A DNA stretch of 7,485 nucleotides, taken from the NCBI GenBank assembly GCA_022361535.1, contig JAKSAU010000766.1, positions 1 to 7,485 of the forward strand, given 5' to 3'. The position numbers and the translations under genes were made by a program. Below, piece by piece: positions 6,465 to 7,485 of the stretch (the first letter of the stretch is position 1; each line of letters starts with the position of its first letter). The notes below the pieces were generated by a model that saw only the letters and a list, made by a program, of their open reading frames with translations, did not search any database and had not been told where the DNA came from. This DNA is from Desulfobacterales bacterium. GTDB taxonomy: Bacteria > Desulfobacterota > Desulfobacteria > Desulfobacterales > Desulfobacteraceae.

Positions 6465-7367
6465 ATGAAAACAGTTTTGATTACAGGTGCGTCAGGCTTC
6501 GTGGGTAGTTATCTGGCAAAACAGTGGCTTTCTCTCGGTTATCATGTGATTGGACTGGGAACCTCTGCCAAACATCATATAGAGCATGATAATTTTACGT
6601 GGATATCTGCAGACACCACCATCCCGGGAGAATGGCAGGACCAAGTTACAGAGGCTGACATAATAATAAATCTTGCCGGTAGAAATATTTTTAAGCCTTG
6701 GACTAAAGCCTATAAGCAGGCGATTTATGATTCCAGGGTAAAGACGACCATGAATCTTGTTTCTGCCATGGGAGATAAATGGGAAGGCAAACTCCTTAAT
6801 GCTTCTGCAGTCGGGTTTTACGGGGACAGGGGTGAGACAACATTGTCTGAGACAGAACCGTGCGGATCGGACTTTTTGGCCCATGTTTGCCTCGACTGGG
6901 AAAACGAGGCACAATCAGCCAGGGATAAAGGTGCCAATGTTTCTATTTTGCGTTTTGGGGTGGTTTTAGGGCAGGGAGGAGCCCTTGAAGTAATGGGGCG
7001 TGCATTTAAGATGTTTGCCGGTGGTCCCATGGGATCCGGGAATCAGTGGTTTCCATGGATTCATATTGAGGATCTTAACCGGGCCATCTCTTTCTTAATT
7101 GAAAATAATATTGAAGGGACGTTTAACTTTTCAGGTCCTTCCCCTATACGGCAAAAAGATTTTGCTAAAGCTTTGGGCAGGGCGTTGAGCAGGCCCGCCA
7201 TCATGCCAGCCCCCGCTTTTATGGTTAAACTGGTCATGGGAGAGCTTGGAGCGTCTCTCTTGCAAAGCCAGAAAGCCTCGCCTACTGCTTTAGAGCAGGT
7301 CAATTTTGAATTTTTGTACAACACAGCGGATCAAGCATTAAATGAGATATATGATTCTGAAAGCTGA
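6465..7367 (+). CDS. TIGR01777-family NAD(P)-binding epimerase-like protein (YfcH/SulA-like)
   Basis: This 300-residue cytoplasmic protein belongs to the extended short-chain dehydrogenase/epimerase group of TIGR01777 (E. coli YfcH relatives), whose substrate is unknown. The nucleotide-binding motif TGASGFVG lies at 7-14, with G8, G11 and G14 in the GxxGxxG pattern. NLAG followed by a W-T-x-x-x-K segment and DSRV, then NASAVGFYG at 112-120, the GGPMGSGNQWFPWIHIED stretch and a C-terminal helical cap with NFSGPSP are all typical of this family. Length matches. The active-site tyrosine is probably the one in VGFYG (Y119), but the lysine of the usual YxxxK is not in the normal place, as is common in this family. 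The start is secure: AAGGAG (6452-6457) lies seven bases before the ATG. It is alone on its strand, divergent from the small membrane protein and ligase genes, and no intrinsic terminator is visible after its TGA. Confidence 0.88.
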   Translation: MKTVLITGASGFVGSYLAKQWLSLGYHVIGLGTSAKHHIEHDNFTWISADTTIPGEWQDQVTEADIIINLAGRNIFKPWTKAYKQAIYDSRVKTTMNLVSAMGDKWEGKLLNASAVGFYGDRGETTLSETEPCGSDFLAHVCLDWENEAQSARDKGANVSILRFGVVLGQGGALEVMGRAFKMFAGGPMGSGNQWFPWIHIEDLNRAISFLIENNIEGTFNFSGPSPIRQKDFAKALGRALSRPAIMPAPAFMVKLVMGELGASLLQSQKASPTALEQVNFEFLYNTADQALNEIYDSES

Positions 7368-7424
7368 AAATTGGGGACAACTTGGATTTAGGCTGTTTAT
7401 CTTGATTTGAATCTGGTATACAAT

Positions 7425-7447
7425 TTGCTATTTAAAGTTGCTATTTA
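7425..7447. repeat. Tandem direct repeat of TTGCTATTTA
   Basis: TTGCTATTTA occurs at 7425-7434 and again at 7438-7447, a 13-bp period with AAG between. It lies 58 bp after the epimerase stop in a gene-free AT-rich tail. Paired direct repeats of this spacing can be regulator sites for a gene beyond the window, but chance in AT-rich DNA is possible. Confidence 0.4.
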
Positions 7448-7455
7448 GCGTAGAA

Positions 7456-7475
7456 ATGATATAGCAGATGATATA
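7456..7475. repeat. Direct repeat of ATGATATA
   Basis: ATGATATA occurs at 7456-7463 and 7468-7475, a 12-bp period, directly after the TTGCTATTTA pair. An extended -10-like TGGTATACA (7414-7422) lies just upstream of both pairs, hinting at a control region for a gene to the right. The window ends 10 bases later, so this cannot be tested here. Confidence 0.3.
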
Positions 7476-7485
7476 AATTAATTGA

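Noticed and set aside
6492..6914. 140-codon open frame on the minus strand inside the epimerase gene
   Set aside because: It is fully covered by a gene with clear NAD-binding motifs and a good ribosome site; the antisense product has no family features.

Overview
The window holds six recognisable protein genes plus one small unlisted gene. It looks like the chromosome of an anaerobic, moderate-GC Gram-negative bacterium. A sulfate-reducing member of the Desulfobacterota (Desulfobacteraceae-like) is my best guess. That rests on the style of PstS and on the fused ADP-forming acyl-CoA synthetase/GNAT protein, which is frequent in that group. No rRNA or marker gene is present, so the taxonomy is inference. 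I see no mobile element, tRNA, rRNA or CRISPR array.

Positions 5-2765 (+) are a high-affinity phosphate uptake cluster: pstS (periplasmic phosphate-binding protein), pstB (transporter ATPase) and phoU (regulator). The permease genes pstC and pstA, which normally sit between pstS and pstB, are absent there. In their place is an 86-bp spacer with a strong stem-loop and T-rich tail, probably separating high pstS expression from low pstB-phoU expression. phoU ends tail-to-tail with the next gene, and the two stop codons overlap.

Positions 2762-5942 (-) carry a HIT-family nucleotide hydrolase/transferase and, upstream of it on the same strand, an 887-residue fusion. The fusion consists of an ADP-forming acetyl/acyl-CoA synthetase (alpha and beta parts) and a C-terminal GNAT acetyltransferase. 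This is the Pat/PatZ architecture, but the catalytic histidine of the synthetase is kept. A good sigma70-like promoter lies between the two, so the HIT gene probably has its own transcript.

Positions 5943-6464 are an AT-rich divergent region. It is not empty: a 49-codon gene with an excellent ribosome binding site lies on the minus strand (6115-6264), encoding a probable single-pass membrane microprotein with two cysteines. The rest holds a small inverted repeat upstream of the synthetase gene, and a cluster of GTGA/TCAC half-sites next to a promoter reading right.

Positions 6465-7367 (+) encode an NAD(P)-binding epimerase-like protein of the TIGR01777 (YfcH/SulA-like) family. The last 118 bases are AT-rich and contain two pairs of short direct repeats but no recognisable gene.
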